From Desulfobacter hydrogenophilus (lineage in GTDB: Bacteria; Desulfobacterota; Desulfobacteria; Desulfobacterales; Desulfobacteraceae), in the NCBI RefSeq assembly GCF_004319545.1, contig NZ_CP036313.1:2854501-2918500 (forward strand): a stretch of 64,000 nt of DNA, read 5' to 3'. The notes below the pieces were generated by a model. The model had not been told where the DNA came from. It ran no database searches and saw only the letters and a program-made list of their open reading frames with translations. Positions 19,197-27,827 of the stretch are shown in pieces; position 1 is the first letter of the stretch; each line of letters begins with the position of its first letter. The position numbers were made by a program, and so were the translations under genes.

Positions 19197-19292
19197 TCAT
19201 TTTATCATTTTATCATTTTATCATTTTATCATTTTATCATTTTATCATTTTATCATTTTATCATTTTATCATTTTATCATTTTTTCATTTTT
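19197..19292. repeat. Octamer tandem repeat (TCATTTTA)n between methyltransferase and ligase genes
   Basis: Ten perfect direct copies of TCATTTTA (19197-19276) followed by two TCATTTTT units. On the coding (minus) strand each unit reads TAAAATGA and so contains a start-stop overlap ATGA. The tract supplies the TGA stop of the methyltransferase at its right end and finishes 33 bp before the ligase ATG. Slippage in 8-bp steps would change the spacing and could change coupling of the two genes. Confidence 0.9.
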
Positions 19293-19944
19293 TCTCAAGA
19301 ATGAATATGTAATGATATGGCGAAAGTTCGACTCTAAAATCATCTAAAATTTTGAAACATTCATTTATCACATTTTTTACTTTTATTAGCGGAAACTCTT
19401 TGTATCCGATTTCCCAGTAATGTTCTCCATCAAACTTAAAATGCCTATGCGTCTGTGGCAAACCCAAATAAATATTTGCTGGAAAAATTCGTTTTAGAAA
19501 TCTATTTAGCTGGCCTCTAAACCTAAGGTATTTATTAATTTTCAGATCAATTCTAAAACTTAAAAAATGCTGATTATATGGCACCGAAATTATGACATAC
19601 TTTTTAGAACAATCCCGTAGTTCTACTAAAGATTTCTTAAAATCACCAAAAGGTATGTGCTCTAAAACTTGACTAGCAATTATCATGTCAAAAGAATCAT
19701 TTTTAAATGGAAGTTGCCTTATGTCCATAGAGACATCGGGATTTAAATTCAAATCAAAATCTGCACAGTACATTTTTTTGCCGACGAATTTTAAAGTATG
19801 ACTAACAATCCCCTGACCAATACCGATTTCTAGTATTTCATTACACTCATATTTTAAACAGGCCTGAACAATAGAATTATATAATTGAAATCGGTCTGCG
19901 GTGATATAATTTTTTTGGTAATGTTCTGATTTTACTTGTACCAT
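19285..19944 (-). CDS. SAM-dependent methyltransferase (class I)
   Basis: A 219-residue protein from ATG 19944. It has the SAM-binding motif ILEIGIGQG near residue 40, an acidic motif II (YCADFD), a DMIIASQVLEH stretch and C-terminal mixed strands, typical of methyltransferase_11-like enzymes in sugar or lipid modification. I prefer ATG 19944 because AAAGG lies 6 bp upstream. The frame stays open without another ATG to about 20140, so a TTG start at 20079 (264 residues) is possible. The stop codon lies in the octamer repeat. AT-rich compared with the flanking conserved genes. Substrate unknown. Confidence 0.72.
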   Translation of the reverse strand: MVQVKSEHYQKNYITADRFQLYNSIVQACLKYECNEILEIGIGQGIVSHTLKFVGKKMYCADFDLNLNPDVSMDIRQLPFKNDSFDMIIASQVLEHIPFGDFKKSLVELRDCSKKYVIISVPYNQHFLSFRIDLKINKYLRFRGQLNRFLKRIFPANIYLGLPQTHRHFKFDGEHYWEIGYKEFPLIKVKNVINECFKILDDFRVELSPYHYIFILEKK

Positions 19945-20153
19945 ATGAGACCTTTGATAAACTTCATTATGGATAAATTGGCCTTTATCATCCTTTGGGC
20001 CAATTTTGATTGTCGAATCATGAATATTTACCCAAATACCTTTAACGACAGGGTGTTCTGAATTGGAACAATGCCCCAAATACTCAAATGGCCGAAACGA
20101 TGATAAAGGCCGATAAATTCCTAAAAACCCTTGATTAATTCAACGGCTTTTGG

Positions 20154-20277
20154 GGCTACCAATTTAAGCCGGGACACCCTTTAAAACAAGGCTTCTCCGG
20201 AACCCCCGGTTCATGAGGCTTAGGTACTTCAAAATTCTCATCACCGGGTCAAACTGTCCCGCGTTATGTCGGTAGCC
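20154..20277. mobile_element. Small inverted-repeat element F, copy 1 (no target duplication)
   Basis: A 124-bp element. Ends: GGCTACCAATTTAAGCCGGG at left and, as complement of the right end, GGCTACCGACATAACGCGGG. It has the same type of ends as copy 2 at 26150-26274. Here the flanks do not match, and the ligase remnant on its right is not continued on its left. This implies a deletion or recombination between two copies. Confidence 0.8.
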
Positions 20278-20766
20278 CCTTATTCCAATACCTGAAAAAG
20301 GCGCTTCCCACCACTGTTGCGATGGACCGATGCAATAATCTGCGATATATCCATATACACCCAAATAAGGCAAAAAGACGGCTCCACAGGTACATATAGA
20401 AAATAAGGGCGCACTCCCATTTTCCCGGTTAGCGTAGGCATATTATCCGTAAAGGCTGGGGATGTAGTTATTGCATTAATAATGCATATAAAAATAATTA
20501 GTTATGTCGTAAAAGGAACCATCCAATCCCATTTTCCCGGTGCGTAGAACCAAGGAAAATCAAGGATCTCGGGCAATTTATGTTAAAATTTTACCTGGTT
20601 AGGGCATAGCGGAAGACTTTCGTTAAAAACATACAATGCTAAGCTTGCTTTAATTGCTTGATTTTTAAGTATTTAATTTCTGCTTAAAGAGTTATCCAGT
20701 CGACCCGGAAAATGGGAATGCGCCCGAAAATAAACTTATAAAAAGTATTGGTTTGAGAGAAAACAT
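20278..20766 (-). pseudogene. Second O-antigen ligase-like gene, N-terminal fragment
   Basis: ATG at 20766 with a strong AGGAG ribosome-binding site 8 bp upstream. The frame runs into a 319-bp element (20407-20725) after about 14 codons and, once that element and one 8-bp duplication are removed, continues. The restored peptide contains LGVYGYIADY and QQWWEAPFSGIGIR, matching the N-terminus of the IS-broken ligase (LGVYGYLADY, NQWWEAPFSNLGLR). It stops abruptly at element F (20277), so the rest of the gene is lost. Non-functional remnant of a paralogue. Confidence 0.85.
20407..20725. mobile_element. 319-bp non-autonomous element H, copy 1, with 8-bp target duplication
   Basis: Ends GGGCGCACTCCCATTTTCCC and, at the other end as complement, GGGCGCATTCCCATTTTCCG. 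Flanked by GAAAATAA at 20399-20406 and 20726-20733. No ORF inside. A diverged, truncated copy lies at 37077-37433. It was inserted into the second ligase gene. Confidence 0.9.
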
Positions 20767-20829
20767 AGGGTAGTCTCCTGACTATTTAAAATTACCGTTA
20801 ATAGTAGCTACTATTTTTCCATAAATTAT

Positions 20830-22029
20830 TTAGAAATTATGAATTAACTTATTAATATAATTATTAATTTTGTTCGTTGAATGAGTCCATGTCAACTCTC
20901 TACACACACGTTCTCTACCTGCTTTTCCTAATGCTTTGGCCAACTCTGGATTAGTGAGTAATTTAATAAGTGCATCGGACACATCTTCTTTCGAGTGCCC
21001 TTGAATCAAGAGGCCAGTCACGTCATCATTGATCGCATCTGGCACACCTCCTGATTTTCCACCAATAACTGGCACTTCGCATGCGTTGGCTTCAAGAAAA
21101 ACAATCCCGAACCCTTCGATGTCATTAGAACCATGCATAATACGATTCGCCATAATAAAAACATCGGCTATATTGTAAACATGAGGTAATAATTCATCTG
21201 TCACCTCTCCTATAAAACGCACAGAAGATCTGACACCCATGGCGACTGCAAGTGACTTCAATTCAGAAAGATAACTACCAGTACCACCAATGACATATAC
21301 AGCGTTAGGAATACATTTAAGAATTTTTGGTAAAGCACGAATTACAGTATCTTGACCCTTTCTCGGTGTTAATCGACCAACGCTCAGGATGACCTTCTTC
21401 TTAGAAAGGTCAAGTTGAGAAATTAAATCATCGTTTCGGGGCAGAGGTCGAAAACGATCAGGGTCTGTTCCAGGATGGACTACTGCGATTTTTCCAGGAT
21501 TGATACCACCTTCTAATAAAAGATTCTTAGTAAAATGGCTATTAGCAATTATCAGATCAGCCCATTTGTATGCTGTCCAGAGGAACTTACGTTTCAGCAT
21601 GGCAGTCCTACGCCTACGAATAGGTAACGGTGTCCCTATACGTTGCCTATTTATCTCCTCTCCGTGTGCGAAGACTACACTGTGAATTCCAAATAAACGT
21701 CCTATTATATTGCCAACAACGCCTTCTGGTATAATTCGTGCTGAAAGTATTGTTTTGGGCCTATCTTTTATTGATTTAAGAAATCCCTGCACTAATAAAT
21801 TACCATAGAGGAACAATGACTCTGGACGAAGAAGTATGCTCCTGTTCAGATGTATGCGATGAACAATAATGTCATCCAGAAGTTCATTCGTCGATGTTCC
21901 ACGAACCTTGTTCGTCAATAATTGTACATTTGACATTCGTTTACACACTTCATGCAACCACATTACATGTCCGCCCTTTACCGGCAGATAAAGTTCAGAT
22001 AATACCAAACATTTCATCATATTCTCCAA
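20830..22029 (-). CDS. GT4-family glycosyltransferase
   Basis: A 399-residue GT-B enzyme. It has an N-terminal GGHVMWLHEV loop, AHGEEINR, IANSHFTKN and VHPGTDPDRF in the linker, VGRLTPRKGQ in the donor domain and EGFGIVFLEAN as the E-x7-E motif. The start may be ATG about 12 bp further in (MKCLVL). It lies in the AT-rich variable part of the locus and probably adds a sugar to the EPS repeat unit. Two small elements separate it from the next upstream glycosyltransferase. Confidence 0.87.
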   Translation of the reverse strand: MENMMKCLVLSELYLPVKGGHVMWLHEVCKRMSNVQLLTNKVRGTSTNELLDDIIVHRIHLNRSILLRPESLFLYGNLLVQGFLKSIKDRPKTILSARIIPEGVVGNIIGRLFGIHSVVFAHGEEINRQRIGTPLPIRRRRTAMLKRKFLWTAYKWADLIIANSHFTKNLLLEGGINPGKIAVVHPGTDPDRFRPLPRNDDLISQLDLSKKKVILSVGRLTPRKGQDTVIRALPKILKCIPNAVYVIGGTGSYLSELKSLAVAMGVRSSVRFIGEVTDELLPHVYNIADVFIMANRIMHGSNDIEGFGIVFLEANACEVPVIGGKSGGVPDAINDDVTGLLIQGHSKEDVSDALIKLLTNPELAKALGKAGRERVCRELTWTHSTNKINNYINKLIHNF

Positions 22030-22070
22030 TTGAATATCTCTGGTTTAAGCTTAAAAAACATGTATATAAC

Positions 22071-22202
22071 TAATACCTTCGCCAAATTTCATTTTTTATG
22101 GTTTTGATTCAAAATATAATTTTTTCGATCAAATAAAATCAATAGGTTATATTTTGAGATTTAAGTAATTTTAATCTATTTTTGAAATTGGCGAAGGTAT
22201 TG
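22071..22202. mobile_element. 132-bp inverted-repeat element D
   Basis: Terminal inverted repeats TAATACCTTCGCCAA(A)TTTCA and, from the other end, CAATACCTTCGCCAATTTCA. No ORF. Flanked by TATAAC at 22065-22070 and 22203-22208. Confidence 0.8.
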
Positions 22203-22208
22203 TATAAC

Positions 22209-22331
22209 AATGGTTCGGACAGTTTTTAGCTCAACAAATTCAATAAAATCAGGCGGAGCAGCAATTATTTACATCTGATAACTATCTGAAATTATCGTAT
22301 TGGGTCATATGGAAACTGTCCGAACTATTGG
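22209..22331. mobile_element. 123-bp inverted-repeat element E, adjacent to element D
   Basis: Inner inverted repeats GTTCGGACAGTTT and, at right, AAACTGTCCGAAC. Flanked by TATAAC at 22203-22208 (shared with element D) and 22332-22337. The exact outer ends are uncertain by about 2 bp. Confidence 0.72.
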
Positions 22332-22376
22332 TATAACACCATTCATTTAATTTTTTCACACTTTTTTTTGTGAAGC

Positions 22377-23525
22377 TCAATCCAGTAGACTATCGTACAA
22401 ATCTTCCATGTGTTTTACATGATTGTTTGTAGAAAACATTAACTTTGCTCTCACTCTTCCAGCTTGCCCCATACGATTTCGTAATCCTGTGTCCAGAATA
22501 AGCTTTTCGAGAACTTCTGTCATTTTTGATTGGTTGTTTAAAGGAACAAGGAAACCGGTATTTCCTGGTAAAACCTGTTCTACATATCCACCATGATCTG
22601 TTGCCACTACGGGTTTACCGAGCATCATCGCTTCCGCACAAGTACGACCGAAAGCTTCATTTTGTGATGCACAAACTGCAATATCTGATGCAAGGACCAC
22701 TGTTCGTACATCACGACGAAATCCGAGGAATCTGATACGATCTTCACGTATACTTTTCCTACAAATTGTTTTTAGCTGAGATTCGAATCCTTCATGTCCA
22801 CGAACATCCTTTCCTGCAAATAACAACCTCACATCATGTCCTTTTCTAAGTAAGGTCTTCACTGCTTCAATGACAGTCATATGCCCCTTGTTAGGTTGAA
22901 AATTCCCAACCATTGAAATAATCTTTGTATCTTTAGTTACGATTTGTTTCTCATGTTCTTGGCGGGCAAGAATCTTCAAATCTGGAGACAGATCATCATC
23001 AATTGGGTTATATATTGTTACGAGACGGCAACTATCAGATACAAATGAACTAAGAGATCCAACGCATTGTTCTCGAATATAGTTACTGATAAAAACTATT
23101 GCATCAGGAGGAGGACAATGGCGAAATAACCAACGAAAATCTTCGTCTGATGTCAAACACCTAACATGCATAACCGATGGCATTTCTAATTGCCTTGCTA
23201 CTAATCCAGCTGATAAGTAGACAGATGTTGCATTTGCATGTATTAGCCTTGCATCAATACTACGAACAAGTTTTTTTATAGACTCAATTCTTTTCCAAAA
23301 TGGAAACGGCCACACTCTGCTCGGCTTTGCTCCCGGAATAACCATATATGAAAGATGCTTCTCCTTGCACAGATCACACATAGGTCCTTCTCTAGGACAA
23401 ACTATAGTCGGCCTATATCGACTATTAAGGCAAAGCCCTGTAGCTAAACTCAGCAAGCTGAAATTTGCACCGCCCAACTCACTTGAATTTTCCACTGACA
23501 GGATATTTCTTATATTTTCATCCAT
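22377..23525 (-). CDS. GT4-family glycosyltransferase
   Basis: A 382-residue GT-B enzyme. It has ELGGANFSLLSLA at the N-terminus, IHANATSVYLS in the acceptor domain, VGNFQPNKGH at the start of the donor domain and NEAFGRTCAEAM as the E-x7-E region. It is a repeat-unit glycosyltransferase in the variable region. Separated from the neighbouring cellular genes by mobile elements on both sides, so its present promoter is unclear. Confidence 0.87.
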   Translation of the reverse strand: MDENIRNILSVENSSELGGANFSLLSLATGLCLNSRYRPTIVCPREGPMCDLCKEKHLSYMVIPGAKPSRVWPFPFWKRIESIKKLVRSIDARLIHANATSVYLSAGLVARQLEMPSVMHVRCLTSDEDFRWLFRHCPPPDAIVFISNYIREQCVGSLSSFVSDSCRLVTIYNPIDDDLSPDLKILARQEHEKQIVTKDTKIISMVGNFQPNKGHMTVIEAVKTLLRKGHDVRLLFAGKDVRGHEGFESQLKTICRKSIREDRIRFLGFRRDVRTVVLASDIAVCASQNEAFGRTCAEAMMLGKPVVATDHGGYVEQVLPGNTGFLVPLNNQSKMTEVLEKLILDTGLRNRMGQAGRVRAKLMFSTNNHVKHMEDLYDSLLD

Positions 23526-23582
23526 TTTTTTTTCTTTTCTACTCTAAATCAGTAGTGTCAGGTTATATTTTTGCTTGTTGGC

Positions 23583-23770
23583 CTAAAAATTTTGGCTCTT
23601 GTCGCGTTTTGGGATCTTATTTTTATGATTGTTCATAATAGCTTGAAATTATTGGTAACCCGCCCAATATCACAGACTGCAAGCCCTTGTGATATTCCAA
23701 ATAAATTCAAACAGTTGGATTAAATACGCTTTAAAAGACCATCAAACGCAACATGAGCCAAAATTTTTAG
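23583..23770. repeat. 188-bp interval bounded by 27-bp inverted repeats
   Basis: The left arm starts CTAAAAATTTTGGCTC; the right arm is its complement with 25 of 27 positions matching. The right arm contains the stop codon of the IS4-type remnant. It is either a separate small element or the hairpin end of the decayed IS4-like element. No ORF inside. Confidence 0.7.
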
Positions 23771-23856
23771 TCTTTGACAATGCGTGAGTTTTTTAAACTC
23801 TCAGAGATTCGATGTTCATTTTGAATTTGGATCCGTAGTCCTCGAAACCTTTTTAG

Positions 23857-25662
23857 GCAATACCGTAAAACTCACTCAGATAGCTCATCTGCTGGAATTT
23901 CAAGCCATCGTTCTCGGAGTTTTTTTAGCTGATTGTTTGCCTGATCAGCCGATCGGGTATGGAGTCTAAAACGTTCCCGATGACTTCTTACTCGCTGACG
24001 TTCTTTACAAAATTCTCCAAAGTCAGTTTGAGAAATAGCAGAAACAATTTCAGAGATAGAGTTCGGAGTTGGAATAAGCTCCCAAGCCCCAGATCGTTGA
24101 ATGAGTCTCAAAGTTGCTCCCTTTTGCCCTGTGATTTTCAAGAAGCGCCTTTTGAACTCCCGAAATTCACTTTCCCGTTCGTTATTTGTACGGGGGATAT
24201 CCAGGTTGTCATAAGAGTGAAAAAGCCCACTCGCATAATTGCTGGTTGTCTTACAAATTTTTGGGGCAAAGTCGGTTAAAATCGGATTCCCTTCCCCCTG
24301 TTTTTTTATAGATGCCAGGTAAACGAAGAGTTCCATTCGTACATTTTTTGAGGTACGAGGATTTTTTTCATCTACCTCAAGCAAATCGGAGATATCTTGT
24401 AACCATCCGGCCGCATTCTTGATATCCGCATATTCATTTGAGGCATTCTTGAGGGCGATACAAATGCCTTGCTGTAATTCCAGCAAACGGCTGTCAGGAA
24501 TGTGGCAGATAAACTCATCAAGTTCTAAAATCAACCCTGTAAGCCGTTCAAACATTTCAATTCCGGCCAGACGGAAAGGCGGACGGCCTTTCAGGGTCAA
24601 CAAATAGCGCGAGCGGCGTATCAAGGCGTTGACAATATCTTCTTGTTCCTCCCGGATCTTTTTTGGAGGGGTGTTACTCTCAGGGTCATCTATTGGGGAA
24701 GGAAGTATACCGGTAACTGTCAGCACACGGCCTTGTGCTTCCCCATGATGTTCTGAGCGGATAAGGTCTCCAATTTCACTTCGAACATTCTTGCGTAGAG
24801 ACACTTTCAGACTTTCATCAACATCTGCCACAGGTTCAGCAATGTTCTTAAGGTAGTGAGCCTGGCAAAAGGCGTGAGCGGTATTGGGAAAAATAGTTTT
24901 GATTGCCCGGCAGAAGCCCTCTTTGTTTGTCACTTATCATTGAGGCAACATTGAGGTCGAGCGCTGCAATTGGCTCCAGAAAAGTCTCAAATGTCGCTTG
25001 GTCTTGCCCCCCAAGCCACCCGCTTCTTAGAGTTAAATTTGTGTAAAGTTCACGCACTACCCATAGTCGAGGCTCTCCACCTTCGGGGGCCAAGCCGTCA
25101 AGTGTATAGATCAGGCCGGATTCTTCCGATGCTTGTTGCAATTGATCAAAAAGTTTCCTTTCACTACAGACTAAAAGTGGAAGATAACGCTCATTGTAAA
25201 GATGACGGACATGAGATGCTGATATCTGCACTTTTGACGATAAATTTTCATGAACCTCATTAAATGTCCGGAGACCAACTTGACGTTGCCACCCAATAGA
25301 TGCGATCACATCGTAACCATAAGTGCAGTACATTGGGGCAGCCTGCAGCCATTCAGCAGATTTCAACCCGACTGTATGATTTGGACACATCGGATTTTCA
25401 CAATGCTTAGGCCAATAACAAACTTTGGAGACTCTCGAAAGAGTTTGGATAGTTTTATTCCCACTTCTGTAGTTACTCAGTATGAGATCGGATTGACAGA
25501 TCGAGCACTGTTCCAATTCACATACAAAGGGCTCTACCGTTTCGGGAACTAAGTTTTTTTGATTTTCATAAGTGACTCTTTCATATCAATGTTTTTCTGA
25601 ATAATTTTATAACCATTTGAAATAAAAGTCAATTATGTTTTGAGTGAGTTTTGCGGTACTGC
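23857..25662 (-). mobile_element. 1.8-kb insertion sequence with MULE-type transposase and 8-bp duplication
   Basis: Terminal inverted repeats GCAATACCGTAAAACTCACT at left and GCAGTACCGCAAAACTCACT as complement of the right end. Target duplication CTTTTTAG at 23849-23856 and 25663-25670. Length 1806 bp. The IS family could not be named from sequence alone. Confidence 0.88.
23872..25516 (-). pseudogene. MULE-like DDE transposase with one-base frameshift
   Basis: The N-terminal 200 residues (24911-25516) contain a zinc-binding cluster (CSICQSD, CENPMCPNH), RHLYNERYLPLL, TLDGLAPE (catalytic Asp region) and ASMISDKQ. The remaining 330 residues are in the next frame from about 24930 (EGFCRAIKTIFPN, AFCQAHYLKNIAEP, and NNERESEFREFKRRF with the likely Glu). 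Removing one A in the CAAAGAG run near 24922 fuses both into one protein with the expected SDKQEGF motif. Either a real inactivating indel or a read error. Confidence 0.78.
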
Positions 25663-25700
25663 CTTTTTAGATTAAACACTTCACCATTATTTTTATAACA

Positions 25701-25886
25701 CTCGATGATCAAGGTTTTTTTAAAATGCTGATATTATTGGTTTTAATTAAATATATCATATTTGTAGCATAATTTTTTAAATCAAATAATATCAATAGGT
25801 TATGGCTTTTTATAAAAAAAGCTTGTAAAAACACATCATTTACACCCCAGTAGTTACAAGGGGTGAGAAAAAACTTGATCATCGAG
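25701..25886. mobile_element. Small inverted-repeat element C, copy 1 (186 bp, 5-bp duplication)
   Basis: Ends CTCGATGATCAAGG and CTTGATCATCGAG. Flanked by TAACA at 25696-25700 and 25887-25891. Inserted in the IS4-type remnant. Related copies are at 37229-37371 (complete) and 40105-40175 (one end only). Confidence 0.88.
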
Positions 25887-26149
25887 TAACAGTGAATGGC
25901 AAGCAACAGATAGGTAATAAGGGGTACCAAGATCTGAACCATAAGCCGATACTCGCTTCTTACGATTAAATCGAATAAACTCGTAAGTAGCTTTTTTACA
26001 TGCAAAAAAACTCTTATTTGCCATCTGAGCTTATAAACTTCAGCAATTTGTTTGGCTGATAGATCCCTGCGAGCGGTTGCAATCCAGTTTCCGGTCATGC
26101 AGATCATAAAAAAAGCTAACGGGACATAACTGAAAGCAAATGGTATTCA

Positions 26150-26274
26150 GGCTACCGACTTAAAGCGGGACAGTTTGAACTGGTTGATGAGAGTTTTTCC
26201 AGCACATAAGCTTCAAAATAAGGTCTCCCGGAAGATGCTTATTCTACGGGGTGTCCCGGCTTAAATCGGTAGCC
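26150..26274. mobile_element. Small inverted-repeat element F, copy 2 (125 bp, 8-bp duplication)
   Basis: Ends GGCTACCGACTTAAAGCGGG and, as complement of the right end, GGCTACCGATTTAAGCCGGG. Perfect 8-bp duplication GGTATTCA at 26142-26149 and 26275-26282. No ORF. It is inserted in the last codons of the asparagine-synthase-like gene. Confidence 0.92.
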
Positions 26275-27796
26275 GGTATTCATATCTTTTTTTTGCTTTT
26301 TTTTTATTTTCGCCAGTATTTATATCATGTGATGTGAGGGAATCAGATAACCTATCACGAAGTACTGAGTTGGCCCATTGGAACAAAATGTTTTGATCGT
26401 TCAATCTGCTCCAGGGCCATTTAATTTCCGGCATTCCTAAACGCTCGGTAATGTTTTTATAAACGAGACGATCCAATTGGGCCAAAGGTCTCCAAAGCTT
26501 AACTATAAAGGATGATGGTGCAAAAAAATGATTTTTTTGAGCATACGAATATGCACTATTTTGAGCGATTCTGCTATAAGGCCATAGTAGATATGGCGGA
26601 ATTTGAGTGTTTTTTTTAATTTGACCGAACAATTGACGTGGGACACCTGCCTCTTCTACAATTCGCCTTGGTATCGGGCGGTCATAACTGCCGCCAATGC
26701 TCCAAGGTTCCATTTCTGAAGATTTACTTATCTTTTGAATTGCAGGAAAATGTCGTATTCCCCAATAAGGCACCGGGCAATGAAAAATACCACGAATAAG
26801 TCTGTACTCAGAAATCCCCATACCCGCAACACTTGGAGATAGAAATGGATTTGATATATACCGACTATCCGTCCCCCATACCGTGTCACCATGAAAACCT
26901 GTCAAAAAAAGACATAATGGTTCAGGATAATCAAATTGAGCCATATTCAGTTCCATTGCTCGGCCAGCCACTGCCCAAAAAAAGACCTCATCACTGACAA
27001 ATCCTATTTTTCTCTTATATTCAACACATTCAATCCCCAGGCATTCTGCTATCTTTTTTCCTGAATCAGATCCCCGCCATAAACTGCTTGATTCTTTAAT
27101 GGTGACAGTCTGCCGACACCCCATGTGATTTTTTGCCAAAACAGTAGATAGCAACGAATCATAACCTTGTGAAACAGTTGAAAGAACCGAGACATTAATT
27201 TTTCTTTTTTTTGAAGCGGCATTTTTTTTCAAAGCCCTTGCATTTTCATTCAAATAAGACTCATAATCTTCAAATGATAAAAACTCATCGCTTGAATAGG
27301 GCTTGGGTTGTTCTTTCAAAATCAGACCATCCCAAATCAAATTGTGATAATACAGTACATTGATATCTCCATCTGACAGTGGTAGTACCCGTTGGTAATG
27401 ATCAAGTCCCAACCTTATTGAGCCAACGGCAGCGCTGTAGTTATAATCATTTAGGAAATCAAGCCGGGATAGGCAAAGGAACGCTGGCAATGAATTTGAA
27501 ATAATCGCTTCATTTTTATCCTGTTTCCACCAAAGTCTGTCTAATGTTGAACCGGAGCTGACAAAAACGACTTTTTCATTACGAATACGGATACCGGATC
27601 CAAAAATTAAATCTGTCTGATCAAACCCACCATCCTCAAATACTCCAGTCCAGCAGCCCTCAACTACCCAGTCTTCATGGTCTTCAACGCTTGGACCGTG
27701 AATAATTTCAATGACGTTGCTGTTTGCTAAAATTTTTGCACCCCATGTAAGTTTGGGCCAGGAGTCAATTCTTTTACAAATTAATTTCATTCCCAT
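26261..27796 (-). CDS. Asparagine-synthase-like ATP-pyrophosphatase protein, 3' end altered by element F
   Basis: A 511-residue protein related to the synthetase half of class-B asparagine synthetases, with the PP-loop variant SQGYDS near residue 210 and FLTGFHGDTVWG later. There is no N-terminal Cys2 (start MGMK or MK), so no glutamine amidotransferase activity is expected; an amide or similar bond may be formed with another amine. The last four codons (RLPI) come from element F. Without it, the frame would read eight further codons to a TAG at about 26119, so the insertion changes only the extreme C-terminus. An IS sits 32 bp upstream of the start. A role in modifying a sugar acid is inferred. 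Confidence 0.75.
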   Translation of the reverse strand: MGMKLICKRIDSWPKLTWGAKILANSNVIEIIHGPSVEDHEDWVVEGCWTGVFEDGGFDQTDLIFGSGIRIRNEKVVFVSSGSTLDRLWWKQDKNEAIISNSLPAFLCLSRLDFLNDYNYSAAVGSIRLGLDHYQRVLPLSDGDINVLYYHNLIWDGLILKEQPKPYSSDEFLSFEDYESYLNENARALKKNAASKKRKINVSVLSTVSQGYDSLLSTVLAKNHMGCRQTVTIKESSSLWRGSDSGKKIAECLGIECVEYKRKIGFVSDEVFFWAVAGRAMELNMAQFDYPEPLCLFLTGFHGDTVWGTDSRYISNPFLSPSVAGMGISEYRLIRGIFHCPVPYWGIRHFPAIQKISKSSEMEPWSIGGSYDRPIPRRIVEEAGVPRQLFGQIKKNTQIPPYLLWPYSRIAQNSAYSYAQKNHFFAPSSFIVKLWRPLAQLDRLVYKNITERLGMPEIKWPWSRLNDQNILFQWANSVLRDRLSDSLTSHDINTGENKKKAKKRYEYRLPI

Positions 27797-27827
27797 CTCT
27801 TTGGTTAAAAACCTCCTTTTCTTTGTC

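Larger units (their letters stand above)
23767..26107 (-). pseudogene. IS4-type transposase C-terminal remnant, interrupted by two other elements
   Basis: The C-terminal part of an IS4-like transposase (ATARRDLSAKQIAEVYKLRWQI) starts at about 26107 without its N-terminus. At 25886 it is interrupted by element C (5-bp duplication TAACA) and at 25662 by a 1.8-kb IS (8-bp duplication CTTTTTAG). Removing both, the frame reads on through LAIHCYKNNGEVFNLKRFRG to a stop at 23767. It shows three successive events: decay of an IS4-like element, then two insertions. Confidence 0.82.

Noticed and set aside
19197..19292. Octamer tract as CRISPR or IS end
   Set aside because: Uniform direct 8-bp units without spacers or inverted ends; a simple tandem repeat.
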